In this document: positions 27,616 through 35,364 of the stretch, piece by piece | Position numbering within the stretch: the stretch's first letter is position 1 | Layout: every line of letters starts with the position of its first letter | Assembly: GCA_902798915.1 (NCBI GenBank) | Contig: CADBYM010000042.1 | Span: forward strand, 1 to 42,725 | From: an uncultured Coriobacteriaceae bacterium | GTDB lineage: Bacteria > Actinomycetota > Coriobacteriia > Coriobacteriales > Atopobiaceae | Length of the DNA: 42,725 nt | Direction of reading: 5' to 3' | The notes under the pieces: model-generated | Told to the model about the DNA's origin: nothing | The model's database searches: none | What the model saw: the letters and a program-made list of their open reading frames with translations, nothing else | Position numbers and translations under genes: made by a program

Positions 27616-27679
27616 CTGTTCGTCCCAGAGGGCCCGCAGCAACGCCCAATCGCACGACGTCATGCTTGGCGAACAGTTA
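27613..27679 (+). promoter_or_regulatory. Inverted repeat between lanM and the first precursor gene
   Basis: TAACTGTTCG (613-622, overlapping the lanM stop) is perfectly complementary to 670-679, enclosing 47 bases. It could form a hairpin in lanM mRNA that separates lanM from the precursor transcript, or an attenuator. Function is inferred. Confidence 0.4.
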
Positions 27680-27697
27680 TCGTAGTAGACCATCCTA

Positions 27698-27726
27698 TTC
27701 TGATAGAGTGTTAGACACCCTATAGG
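27698..27726 (+). promoter_or_regulatory. Candidate promoter and operator of precursor 1
   Basis: TTCTGA (698-703) and TATAGG (721-726) are 17 bases apart, 21 bases before the start codon. The spacer holds an imperfect palindrome, ATAGAGTGT (703-711) against ACACCCTAT (715-723), which could be a regulator site. A separate strong promoter is expected for a precursor peptide. Confidence 0.35.
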
Positions 27727-27747
27727 AACACAACGAAAGGTGAACTC

Positions 27748-28026
27748 ATGACACTCAAGGAACTGTACGAAAAGGTTATTGCTGATGACGGGCTCAAGGA
27801 GGAGTTTGCCAAGGCCGCTAACGAGGGCGACATCGTGGAGTGGGCCGCCGAGCAGGGCGTGGTCACCACCCAAGATGAGATTGTCGCCTTCTTGCAGGCT
27901 ACCGCAAACGAGAAGATTTCCTTGGACAGCATCGACGCGGTCGCGGGTGGCGACGGCGAATCCACTCACCCCTCAACCAAATACATTGTAACAATAATCA
28001 TTCCACAGCCTACGTGCATCGGATAA
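27748..28026 (+). CDS. Lanthipeptide precursor 1 (Nif11-type leader, GG cleavage)
   Basis: This 92-aa peptide is the substrate for LanM. The first 68 residues are a Nif11-like (NHLP) leader, with an amphipathic start (LKELYEKVIADDGLKEEF), acidic helices and the end SIDAVAGG. The predicted cut after Gly68 by the C39 peptidase transporter leaves a 24-residue core (DGESTHPSTKYI, then VTIIIPQPTCIG). The core has Ser/Thr at 4, 5, 8, 9, 14 and 21 and a single Cys at 22, so one thioether ring at most plus extra dehydro residues. AAAGG lies 9 bases upstream. Leader length is identical to precursor 2, while the cores are unrelated. Confidence 0.92.
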   Translation: MTLKELYEKVIADDGLKEEFAKAANEGDIVEWAAEQGVVTTQDEIVAFLQATANEKISLDSIDAVAGGDGESTHPSTKYIVTIIIPQPTCIG

Positions 28027-28362
28027 TTGGTCCGGCTCCCAGAGAAGCAGAAGACCGACGACCAGTGAGAGGCCTGCGGAGAGTCCATCGAATCCTAGCA
28101 GGACGTCAAAACTCGAGTCGTCTACCCGCAAATGGTATATTCTGCAAGCATCGGCATTTCTTGATGAAGGAATCCGCAGGTAAGCTGGTACATGCATACT
28201 AGTGATGATGCAGAACGTACCCTTGAAGCGTAGAATCACAAGCATTCGGTCGGGCGGGCCATTTGGGTACTCTCCCTGTTGGCCCGCTTCGCATCTCTCC
28301 ATAATCGCGCAGCACGCGAATCCCAGCACTTCGTTTCCAGCGACAAGAGACAGGTAACCACC
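28027..28362. other. 336-base gap downstream of precursor 1
   Basis: No convincing gene is seen on either strand. A minus-strand open frame of 131 codons (28368-27973) spans it but has no ribosome-binding site and overlaps the precursor core. There is no clear terminator hairpin. Base composition is lower in G+C than the flanking genes. Promoter elements for the following 331-aa gene could lie here but I see none I would name. Confidence 0.5.
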
Positions 28363-29358
28363 ATGCAACGCGACAGATTATTCGACATTCTCTGCGGCAT
28401 GATCGCGGCAAAGGGCCGCGACAAGACGCTACTCGGAGACGGGATCGACATTGCCCGTCACGCATTCTGCCGCATGGCTCCCGAAAGCAGCTTCGTACAC
28501 GCCTACTTCGAGATTCCCCTGCTCGGGACTCCGACGTTCGACGTCCTTTGCTCCGTGGAACACGGTCAGGTTGCAACGATCGCGGGCGACGGGACGGATG
28601 GTCCTTGGCAGGCAGCCCTTGCCTGGCTTCGCGATGCGGGACCGTTCGCAACGAATGCGAGACGGGTCCTTCTTGTGGCAGAGGCCGACACGAGCACGGG
28701 ACAGGCGATGCAATCCGGCATGTATCTCATCCAACGCGAGCGGGCGGACCTCGTCGCCCCCTTTTTCCACGTGGTGGGGGAGCCAGACAGGATTGACGCG
28801 TGGGAGCGATTTGCACGGCGCCTCCCAAAAGGTTGGGAGACCACCTACACGGGCCTCTTTCCCAGCCGTCCCAACACTCCGCTTCGCGTGAACGCGCACC
28901 CAAGCCCCACCACCGCAGATGCCTCAGGCATCGAAGAGTCGTGCGAGACCCTCGGCATCGACTTTAGCGGCAACGCCAAAGGGCTTTTTCTTGAGCTTGC
29001 GTCCATCGCACGGGGCTACGACATACAGTTCGACCTTAACAATGAGGGGGTCCCCTTCGACGTGTTCGGTCTGGAGTTCTTCTTGTATGACAGGGTCGGC
29101 GAGCCACACACCGACCAAGGCCTTGGAAGTCGCGTCATGGCCCCCCTCGAGCATGCGGGCATCGCGGACAAACGTTGGCAACGAGCTGCTGACGCATGCC
29201 GGTCGAGAATCGTCGCTCTTCCCGGCAACGGGCAGGAGCTCGAATCAATCGCAGTGAACGTACGGCCCTTCTCAGTGAAGTACAAGGTCATCGGCGGCAG
29301 GCCGCTACCCGCCAAGCTGTATTTAAGCGCAGACGCACGCGTTCTGGTTCGGCGATGA
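28363..29358 (+). CDS. Unrecognised 331-aa protein B of the lanthipeptide locus (paralogue of 23763-24758)
   Basis: Same length and overall pattern as protein A, with more than half the residues identical, without gaps over most of the length. The ATG at 28363 follows CAGGTAACCACC, mirroring the AGGT-plus-7 spacing of gene A. The open frame reaches back to 28279 but has no ribosome-binding site there. Best-kept blocks are QSGMYLIQRERAD, RRLPKGW, LRVNAHPS, FGLEFFL, AADACRSR and RPLPAKLYL, which are likely structural or functional cores. The middle (GD.TDGPWQAALAWL) and C-terminal tail are more divergent. It stands between precursor 1 and the convergent export operon with only 19 bp to the next stop. 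Two copies bracketing lanM and the precursor suggest a dedicated role, but no function can be assigned. Confidence 0.85.
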   Translation: MQRDRLFDILCGMIAAKGRDKTLLGDGIDIARHAFCRMAPESSFVHAYFEIPLLGTPTFDVLCSVEHGQVATIAGDGTDGPWQAALAWLRDAGPFATNARRVLLVAEADTSTGQAMQSGMYLIQRERADLVAPFFHVVGEPDRIDAWERFARRLPKGWETTYTGLFPSRPNTPLRVNAHPSPTTADASGIEESCETLGIDFSGNAKGLFLELASIARGYDIQFDLNNEGVPFDVFGLEFFLYDRVGEPHTDQGLGSRVMAPLEHAGIADKRWQRAADACRSRIVALPGNGQELESIAVNVRPFSVKYKVIGGRPLPAKLYLSADARVLVRR

Positions 29359-29377
29359 GTCCGTCGCTCGCCCCGGA

Positions 29378-31570
29378 CTAATCCTCGCTCTCGATGCGCT
29401 GGCGCCTCACCAGCTCCGCGAAGGCACCTCCCCGTGCGACGAGCTCGTCGTAGGTGCCTTGTTCCACGATGCGTCCGTCGTCGAGCATGATGATACGATC
29501 GCACGTGCGAATGGTCGAGAGGCGATGCGCGATGACGATGCGGGTGCAGTCGAGTCGGTCAAGTGCCTCGCTCACGTGTCTTTGCGCGACGTTGTCGAGT
29601 GCCGAGGTCGCCTCGTCAAACAAGAGGATGCTCGGCCTTCCGCATATCGCGCGTGCAATCATGATGCGCTGTCGCTGCCCGCCCGAGAAGCCGCCGCCAT
29701 TTGCGCTCACGAGCGTGTGCATGCCCATGGGCATCGCGCGTATGTCGTCGGCCACGCAGGCAAGTTCGGCCGCCTCCCAGGCATCGTCAAGCGTAGCCGT
29801 CGGGTTCGCGACTGTGATGTTGGTAAGCAGGTCACCCGCGAAGAGCCTGCCATCCTGCAGGACCACGCCCATGTGGCGACGCAGCGAGCGCATGTCAACC
29901 TTGTCCATGTCGTAGGGCCCGTAGTTCACCGTGCCCCTCCAAGGCCGTTCGAAACCTAGCAGAATGCGCAACAGAGTGGACTTCCCGCAGCCGGTGCGAC
30001 CGACAATGGCAACGTACTCGCCCGCTCGGATGCGAAACGACACGTCATTCAGAACGAACGGAAGGTCCTTTCCGTAGCGGAAGGAGAGATTGGTCACCTC
30101 AATGGACCCGTCGATCGAATCCACCTGACGCTTGTTGCCCAAGGACTCGGGTGTTTCCCTCAGGATGGGCGTCAACGCATCGAGCTGCGGCTTGATTTGT
30201 GCCATGAGCGGAATGCCCGCCACGAGCGCGGTAACGGCACCTGACGCCGCACCGAACGCATAGTTGAAGGCCATGAAGTTTTCGGACGCAACCCCTGAGA
30301 ACGCGGCGATGCCGTACAGAACGATCATGCCGGCAGATGCCACAAGCGGCACGAGGGTGGGCGCGGCACGCACAGGCGTGGGAATCGCGTAGGTGGCAAG
30401 CGACGACTTGGCATAGTAGTCCGCCCAGTAGGAGAACGCACGCGCCTCTGCCCCAGCGAGCTTGATCTTTTGGATGCCGTGCAATATCTCGGGAGTGACT
30501 CCCGCGAGTCTGGCATTCTCCCTCACCTGCTTGAGGTTGTACGACACGGTCAAATGCAGCATGACTGCCGCAAAGGCAACCTCCATCGAGAGCATGACAA
30601 AAGCGGGAAATGCCAACACAGGCGCATAGTTCAGAATCTGTGCGATGTAGACAAGCGACATAACGGCACTCAACCCAAGCTCAAAGATGGTCTTGGAGAG
30701 CGACATTGCCAAGGTGGGAATGCCAAGTATGCGGCTGGCAATCGAGCCGGGCGACTCCTTCTTGAAGAACGACGGCTCCAGAAGCATGACGCGAGCATAG
30801 ACCGCCGTCTCGAGGTTCAGCTTGATGCAGGTCGATATCCGCGCGCTGATCAGCGAGCTTGCGAGCTTGAAGAGTGCCTGCGAGACGATCATTCCTAGGA
30901 ACAGGAGGGTAAGCGGCACGATAAGCGCATACGAGCCCGATGGTATAACAGTGCCAAAGATGAGCTTGGTGCCTGCGATTGGGGCGGTACCCGCAATCGT
31001 GGCCACAAGGGTCGCCAACACTATGATCGCGTAGTCAAAGAGGCCGAGCGAGCGCAGGATGTAACCGATGAGCGACCAAGACGTCAAGGCCTCCGCAGGG
31101 AGCGGGCGATAAAAGCACAGTGCGTCAGCCTCAATGCCCTCCGCCACCTTCCGGTCTATGACGACCTTCTTCTTTGTGACGGGATCCACATAGGCATAGC
31201 CACGAATGCCGGCAGGAAGGATTGCCACGGGCGTGCCCTTCTTGAGTCTTCCCAGGTACGCTCCCGTCAGCGTGTTCCACCACGTACCTGTGAGCCTCAC
31301 CGGTCGCGTCATGACCCCCGTTGAGCCGAGCGCCCAGTCCAAGCGCTCTTCGACGTCCTCCATGTCGGCGGGCACCTCGGCGGGTCGCAAGCCGAAGGAT
31401 GCGAGAATCCGCTCACAAGCGATGTCGACGGCTTGGGTGGCCTCCACGTCAAGCCCGCCCGGAATGTACCTCTTGCCCGCGACGGCGACGGCGAGCTTGG
31501 CATAGGTGTTCTCCAACTCCCTCTCGTCGAGGATTCGGCGTGTGTCCACCTGCTCGGTAAAAGAACCCAT
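29378..31570 (-). CDS. NHLM bacteriocin-system ABC transporter, ATPase/permease without peptidase (ABC2 type)
   Basis: This 730-aa inner-membrane exporter half follows the NHLM_micro_ABC2 plan. It has an N-terminal soluble region of about 160 residues lacking a C39 cysteine peptidase, an ABC-exporter membrane domain with about six TM helices (about 165-465), and a C-terminal ATPase with Walker A (GRTGCGKST), signature (FSGGQRQRI), Walker B (ILLFDEATSALD) and H-loop (IAHRLST). It is expected to pair with the peptidase-containing transporter 11 bp upstream to export the mature peptides. The ribosome-binding site GAGGGAG overlaps the end of the upstream gene, indicating one operon. It is convergent with the 331-aa gene. 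Confidence 0.9.
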   Translation of the reverse strand: MGSFTEQVDTRRILDERELENTYAKLAVAVAGKRYIPGGLDVEATQAVDIACERILASFGLRPAEVPADMEDVEERLDWALGSTGVMTRPVRLTGTWWNTLTGAYLGRLKKGTPVAILPAGIRGYAYVDPVTKKKVVIDRKVAEGIEADALCFYRPLPAEALTSWSLIGYILRSLGLFDYAIIVLATLVATIAGTAPIAGTKLIFGTVIPSGSYALIVPLTLLFLGMIVSQALFKLASSLISARISTCIKLNLETAVYARVMLLEPSFFKKESPGSIASRILGIPTLAMSLSKTIFELGLSAVMSLVYIAQILNYAPVLAFPAFVMLSMEVAFAAVMLHLTVSYNLKQVRENARLAGVTPEILHGIQKIKLAGAEARAFSYWADYYAKSSLATYAIPTPVRAAPTLVPLVASAGMIVLYGIAAFSGVASENFMAFNYAFGAASGAVTALVAGIPLMAQIKPQLDALTPILRETPESLGNKRQVDSIDGSIEVTNLSFRYGKDLPFVLNDVSFRIRAGEYVAIVGRTGCGKSTLLRILLGFERPWRGTVNYGPYDMDKVDMRSLRRHMGVVLQDGRLFAGDLLTNITVANPTATLDDAWEAAELACVADDIRAMPMGMHTLVSANGGGFSGGQRQRIMIARAICGRPSILLFDEATSALDNVAQRHVSEALDRLDCTRIVIAHRLSTIRTCDRIIMLDDGRIVEQGTYDELVARGGAFAELVRRQRIESED

Positions 31571-31581
31571 CGTACGCTCCC

Positions 31582-33729
31582 TCAGTTGTTTCGGACAAGC
31601 GTCGCGTAGGCGCCATCGAGCGCCAACAGCTCGTCGTGCGTACCTCGCTCGACCACCACACCATCCTGCAGCACAACGATCTCGTCGCAGTCGCGAATGG
31701 TGGAGAGCCGATGAGCAACGACGATGCAGGTGGACCCACGCATCCGCAAGGCGTGAATCACATTCGCTTCGGTCTCGGCGTCGAGCGCACTCGTAGCCTC
31801 ATCAAGTACAAGTATGGTGGGCTCACAGGCAAGCGCCCGTGCGATCTCCAGGCGTTGCAGCTGACCGCCCGAGAAGTTCTTGCCGCCTTGCGCTATGCGT
31901 CCGCCATAAGCCATGTCGCGGTTCACGATGTCATCATGGATGTCGGCATCACGAGCGGCCATTATGACCTCGAAGTCCTCTATCGAGCGGTCCCAAAGCT
32001 TTATGTTCTGCGCGATGCTGTCCTCAAACACCGAGATGTCCTGGTCGACCACCGCCAGCGATCCGCGCAGCCGGTCAGTCTCGATCTGGCGCAGGGGAAT
32101 GCCGTCAAAGCGCACCTCTCCGGACCATGGCTCGTACAACCCGCTTAGGAGCTTTGCGATCGTGGACTTCCCCGAGCCCGACGTGCCGACGAGCGCGACC
32201 CATTGGCCGGGTTCCACCGTTAGCGAGAAGTCCTTGATCAGCGGCGGCTCCAGACGTGAGTAGCCAAACGTCACGTGCTCGAGCTCGACGCCGCCTAGGA
32301 GCTTGTCTTCGATCTCGGCATCGTGCCCCGGCCTCTCGCTGGTGTCGGCCGGATACTCAAGCACGTCCTCGATACGCTCCATGTCGACCTTCATAGTCTG
32401 GAACTGTTGACCCAGTTGCATAATCTGATTCACGGGCGAAAGAAAGCTGCTGAAGAATCCCTGGAACGAGAGGAGCATGCCCCCGGTAAACTCGCCCGCC
32501 ATTATGAGGTGGGCCCCCAACAGCAGTATGCAGGTGTTGCCCAGCTGTGCGATGAACTGAGGTATCGCCCAAAAGGATGTAGTCGTCTTTGTGAAGCGCA
32601 CGTCCACATCGTTGAGCGCGGCTTCATGTCCTGCCCAACGCTCGAAGTAGCCTCGCTCGGCACCGGCTGCCTTGATGGAGTCTATCGACTCGATCCCCGC
32701 CATGGTCACGCCGTAGTAGTTGCTTGCGTTGCGCGTCATCTGACGCGTCATGTTCGTGTAGGCACTGGAAGCGCCGTACACCGAGACCGCATTGAGCGCA
32801 AGGGCGACGAGCGCGACGAGCGCGAGCTTCCAGCTGTAGGCGAGCATCACGCAAAGATACACCACAAGCAGCACGGCATTGATGATCGCGGGGGCAAGCT
32901 GCTCGAGCAGCGTCGACGCAATCGTCTCGTTCGACTTCTGGCGTTGCTGCAGGTCACCGATGCTACGCTGCTCGTAGAATCCCACGGGCAGGTGCAGCAG
33001 ATGCCACATGAAGCGTGCCGACCCAACCGTGGCGAACTTGCCGCGCACGCGGTTGAGGAAGAAGCTTTGTGCCAGCAACGTGACTGCCTGGATGAGGATG
33101 GCCACCGCCATTATGACGAGAATGGGCATGAGCCACGAGGGACTGTTTCCCGAAAGAACCTGGTCAAGGTAGATGGTCGATGTTGACGTGGAGATTATGG
33201 AGGCCACAGACAGTACGGCACAGCAGAGCACGATGAACGCGAGGGCACCGCCCGTGCCCCTCAAGCGCTCCCTCGCAAACGCCAATGTGCTCTTTGGTGC
33301 TCCGCCCCTCTGGAATGCCTCAGTGGGCTTCATGCGCAGGACGATGCCCGTATACGACCGGTCGAACTCCTCCATGTCGACCTTCACCGCACCACGTGCC
33401 GGATCGTTGAGGTAGGCGTACTTGCCCCTGAATCCCTTGAGCACCACGAAGTGGTTGAAGCCCCAGAACAGGATGGAGGGAAACGAGTCGTATTCCCTCA
33501 CACCATCAATCGTGCTCCGATAGGGATCCGCCTCCATTCCGTACGCACGCGCAGCCTTTATGATGCTGGATGCCTTCGAACCATCACGACTGACTCCGCA
33601 CACCTCGCGTGCTTCCTCAAGGGTAATCCAACGGCCATAGTACGCCAGCACCATAGCCAAGGAGGCGGCCCCACACTCGGTCGCCTCCATCTGCATGATA
33701 ACCGGCACGTCCGCAATTCTCCTTGGCAT
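31582..33729 (-). CDS. lanT: NHLM bacteriocin-system peptidase/ABC transporter (ABC1 type, C39 domain)
   Basis: This 715-aa protein cuts leaders after the GG motif and exports the core. Residues 1-130 are a C39 peptidase: QMEATECGAASL (catalytic Cys19), FNHFVVLKG (His93) and LNDPARG (Asp109), all present. About 160-440 form the six-helix membrane domain, and about 475-715 the ATPase with GTSGSGKST, FSGGQLQRLEIARA and ILVLDEATSALD. This matches the NHLM_micro_ABC1 family that accompanies Nif11-type leaders. It lies 14 bp after the HlyD-like gene and 11 bp before the second ABC gene. The two precursors with AVAGG/NVAGG leaders in the window are the obvious substrates. Confidence 0.93.
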   Translation of the reverse strand: MPRRIADVPVIMQMEATECGAASLAMVLAYYGRWITLEEAREVCGVSRDGSKASSIIKAARAYGMEADPYRSTIDGVREYDSFPSILFWGFNHFVVLKGFRGKYAYLNDPARGAVKVDMEEFDRSYTGIVLRMKPTEAFQRGGAPKSTLAFARERLRGTGGALAFIVLCCAVLSVASIISTSTSTIYLDQVLSGNSPSWLMPILVIMAVAILIQAVTLLAQSFFLNRVRGKFATVGSARFMWHLLHLPVGFYEQRSIGDLQQRQKSNETIASTLLEQLAPAIINAVLLVVYLCVMLAYSWKLALVALVALALNAVSVYGASSAYTNMTRQMTRNASNYYGVTMAGIESIDSIKAAGAERGYFERWAGHEAALNDVDVRFTKTTTSFWAIPQFIAQLGNTCILLLGAHLIMAGEFTGGMLLSFQGFFSSFLSPVNQIMQLGQQFQTMKVDMERIEDVLEYPADTSERPGHDAEIEDKLLGGVELEHVTFGYSRLEPPLIKDFSLTVEPGQWVALVGTSGSGKSTIAKLLSGLYEPWSGEVRFDGIPLRQIETDRLRGSLAVVDQDISVFEDSIAQNIKLWDRSIEDFEVIMAARDADIHDDIVNRDMAYGGRIAQGGKNFSGGQLQRLEIARALACEPTILVLDEATSALDAETEANVIHALRMRGSTCIVVAHRLSTIRDCDEIVVLQDGVVVERGTHDELLALDGAYATLVRNN

Positions 33730-33743
33730 GACCCGCTCCTGTC

Positions 33744-34274
33744 CTACCTGCCGAATACGAGGGCTATGGGATGTTCGTTCCTCGTGACGATTTGGACCGG
33801 AGCGAGAATCGCATCTTCGCCATCAAGGTCTTCGGAAGCATACAGGCTCTCCGCGAACTCGAGGTCCACCCGATAGTTCCATGGCCCAAGATCGAGTCCG
33901 TCGGCAAGATAGCTCCCCTTGAGGGAGTTCACGACCTCCGCGGAAGAGCGCGGCCGGGATGCGACCACACAGCTCGTAGCCTCCTTGCCCGCGATGCTCA
34001 CACGCGCGTCAGGAGACGAGAGCCGCTGGGCCATGTCCGCGTCCACCCAACAGGTCGCGCTGTTGGCACCGTCAGTGAGGGCGACCGACGTCGTCGTGAT
34101 GGGCACGACCGCAAACACGGACCACGCCACGAGTCCCAAGGCCAGCGCGAGGAACGCGGTGACTACAATCCACGCACTGGGATTCGACACGTTAAGCGCC
34201 GCATCCAACTCGTCGGCGCTCCTGATGCGGTTCAGGGCCGACTGCCTGAACAGGTGATTTTGCTCGCGTGCCAT
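33744..34274 (-). CDS. Short HlyD-like adaptor of the NHLM export system
   Basis: This 176-aa membrane protein has a cytoplasmic N-terminus with the motif ALNRIRSADELDAAL, one TM helix (about residues 31-55), then an external domain of about 120 residues. The opening NRIRS..ELDAALNVSNPSAWI and the VVPITTTSVAL strand match the start of NHLM-system secretion proteins. The long coiled-coil hairpin and lipoyl repeats of usual HlyD family members are absent, so it is much shorter than normal. I start at ATG 34274 (MAREQ), after GGATGGGG. An in-frame GTG two codons earlier is less likely. It is the first gene of the export operon, divergent from precursor 2. Confidence 0.75.
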   Translation of the reverse strand: MAREQNHLFRQSALNRIRSADELDAALNVSNPSAWIVVTAFLALALGLVAWSVFAVVPITTTSVALTDGANSATCWVDADMAQRLSSPDARVSIAGKEATSCVVASRPRSSAEVVNSLKGSYLADGLDLGPWNYRVDLEFAESLYASEDLDGEDAILAPVQIVTRNEHPIALVFGR

Positions 34275-34414
34275 GTGCACCCCATCCTAACCGGTGTTTT
34301 CATCAGCAGTATATGACAATAATCATCTATTCCGGCGCTCGAACCCCCACATATCATTGAGGGCAGCTTAAGAGAGTCAAACCATGAGGTCAATTGGCAA
34401 TCCTTCCACACTAG

Positions 34415-34585
34415 GCAACACGCGTCCTTGCGGAACGTGTATCGTTTACCCCGCCCTTCCTATGGGGCCTCTCCGGCATTGACTACCTGCTGTTCCGCTA
34501 CGCAAACCCCAGTCTCTCACGCGTGCTCGAGCAACAACCTAGGGAATCTCATGACCTTAGCGCATATCACATGATATTATCGTGA
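34415..34585 (+). pseudogene. Relic of a second LanM C-terminus upstream of precursor 2
   Basis: The frame starting after a TAG at 34412-34414 reads ATRVLAERVSFTPPFLWG, then LSGIDYLLFRYANPSLSRVL. The intact LanM ends with FLWGLAGIGYVLLRYVDPSLRRVF, so 34457-34528 is clearly homologous (about 16 of 24 residues). The ATRVLAERVS part aligns with AGRLLACMVS of LanM, with about 18 residues lost in between. No start codon and no remaining cyclase domain are left. It lies 31-90 bases upstream of precursor 2, in the same relative place as intact lanM before precursor 1. Confidence 0.8.
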
Positions 34586-34589
34586 TAAT
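34576..34589 (+). promoter_or_regulatory. Palindrome upstream of precursor 2
   Basis: ATTATC-GT-GATAAT is a perfect hyphenated palindrome 27 bases before the start codon at 34617. GATAAT (584-589) could serve as a -10, in which case the palindrome would be an operator. No matching -35 is seen. Confidence 0.35.
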
Positions 34590-34616
34590 GTCCGTACTGG
34601 ATGAATGGAGAGGCAC

Positions 34617-34889
34617 ATGACTATCGATGAGTTGTACGGCAAGGTTATTGCTGACGAAGACCTCAAAGCGGAGTTCGCCAAGGCAGCCAGCGACGGCAAG
34701 ATTGCCGAGTGGGTAGCTGCGCAAGGTGTCGCAGCTACGGAGGATGAGATTATTGCCTACGCTAAGGCCGCCGCAAACAAGAAGCTCGCGTTGGACGACG
34801 TCAACAACGTAGCAGGCGGCGATGACTCGATTTTCAGAACTGCCACCTGGGGAACGCTAGAGTGCTACGGCGATTTCTACGACAAATAA
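34617..34889 (+). CDS. Lanthipeptide precursor 2 (Nif11-type leader, GG cleavage)
   Basis: This 90-aa peptide has a 68-residue Nif11-like leader that aligns without gaps to precursor 1 (ELY.KVIAD..LK.EFAKAA, EW.A.QGV, D.V..VAGG). The predicted cut after Gly68 leaves a 22-residue core (DDSIFRTATWG, then TLECYGDFYDK). It has Ser/Thr at 3, 6, 8 and 11 and one Cys at 14, so one ring is possible. It shares no core sequence with precursor 1. ATG 34617 follows GGAGAGG by 4 bases, and the upstream ATG at 34605 overlaps that site. No intact synthetase is next to it, so it is presumably processed by the LanM at 24811. Confidence 0.9.
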   Translation: MTIDELYGKVIADEDLKAEFAKAASDGKIAEWVAAQGVAATEDEIIAYAKAAANKKLALDDVNNVAGGDDSIFRTATWGTLECYGDFYDK

Positions 34890-34953
34890 TCCCCACTCGA
34901 TCAAGAACACTCAGGTCACATGTCAATTGCCCGCAATCGCGGTGCTGATGGTG

Positions 34954-34971
34954 CCCCCGCCATGGCGGGGG
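34954..34971. terminator. Hairpin downstream of precursor 2
   Basis: CCCCCGC (954-960) pairs with GCGGGGG (965-971) around CATG. It stands between the convergent precursor 2 and STAS genes and is followed by a pyrimidine-rich stretch. Confidence 0.65.
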
Positions 34972-35067
34972 TACTTCCCTTCTTGGCAACTAGAGGAAGA
35001 GGGCCACGGAGGTATTCCTCCCACTGCATGACCCTCATGGTGCCTGACTGGGCTTCTCGCGCGTCCC

Positions 35068-35364
35068 TTAGCCGAAGGTCAGAATCTTTGCAAAACCCGT
35101 CACCTCAAAGATCTCCATGACTTCTGGGCTAACGTTCAGGACCTTCATGCTGCCCTGCTCGTTCATCTTCTTCTGGACATAGAGTATCGCCCGTAGTCCA
35201 GCTGACGAGAGATACTCCGTCGCGGCAAGGTCTATGACAAGTTCATCCACACCCGCGATGTTCTCGTCGAGCGTGTGCTCGAATTGCGGAGAGGTAATCG
35301 CATCGAGTCTTCCTTCCACCTTCACCGTAAGCTCGCTACCATCGCGTACTGTCGTTATATTCAT
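35068..35364 (-). CDS. STAS-domain anti-sigma factor antagonist (SpoIIAA/RsbV-like)
   Basis: This 98-aa single-domain cytoplasmic protein fits the partner-switch scheme. Unphosphorylated antagonist frees a sigma factor from its anti-sigma kinase. The family core VIDLAATEYLSSAGLRAIL carries the phosphorylatable serine (Ser54 most likely, next to AGLR). Its ATG overlaps the TGA of the upstream phosphatase (ATGA), so translation is coupled and the phosphatase probably acts on it. The cognate anti-sigma kinase (RsbW-like) and sigma factor are not in the window. Confidence 0.93.
   Translation of the reverse strand: MNITTVRDGSELTVKVEGRLDAITSPQFEHTLDENIAGVDELVIDLAATEYLSSAGLRAILYVQKKMNEQGSMKVLNVSPEVMEIFEVTGFAKILTFG

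Noticed and set aside
27973..28368. 131-codon minus-strand frame over the gap after precursor 1, with a hydrophobic stretch near its C-terminus, considered as an immunity protein
   Set aside because: None of its possible starts has a ribosome-binding site, it overlaps the precursor core and the start of the next gene on the opposite strand, and I see no family match.
29359..29377. Terminator between the convergent 331-aa gene and the export operon
   Set aside because: Only 19 bases separate the stops and no hairpin is visible.
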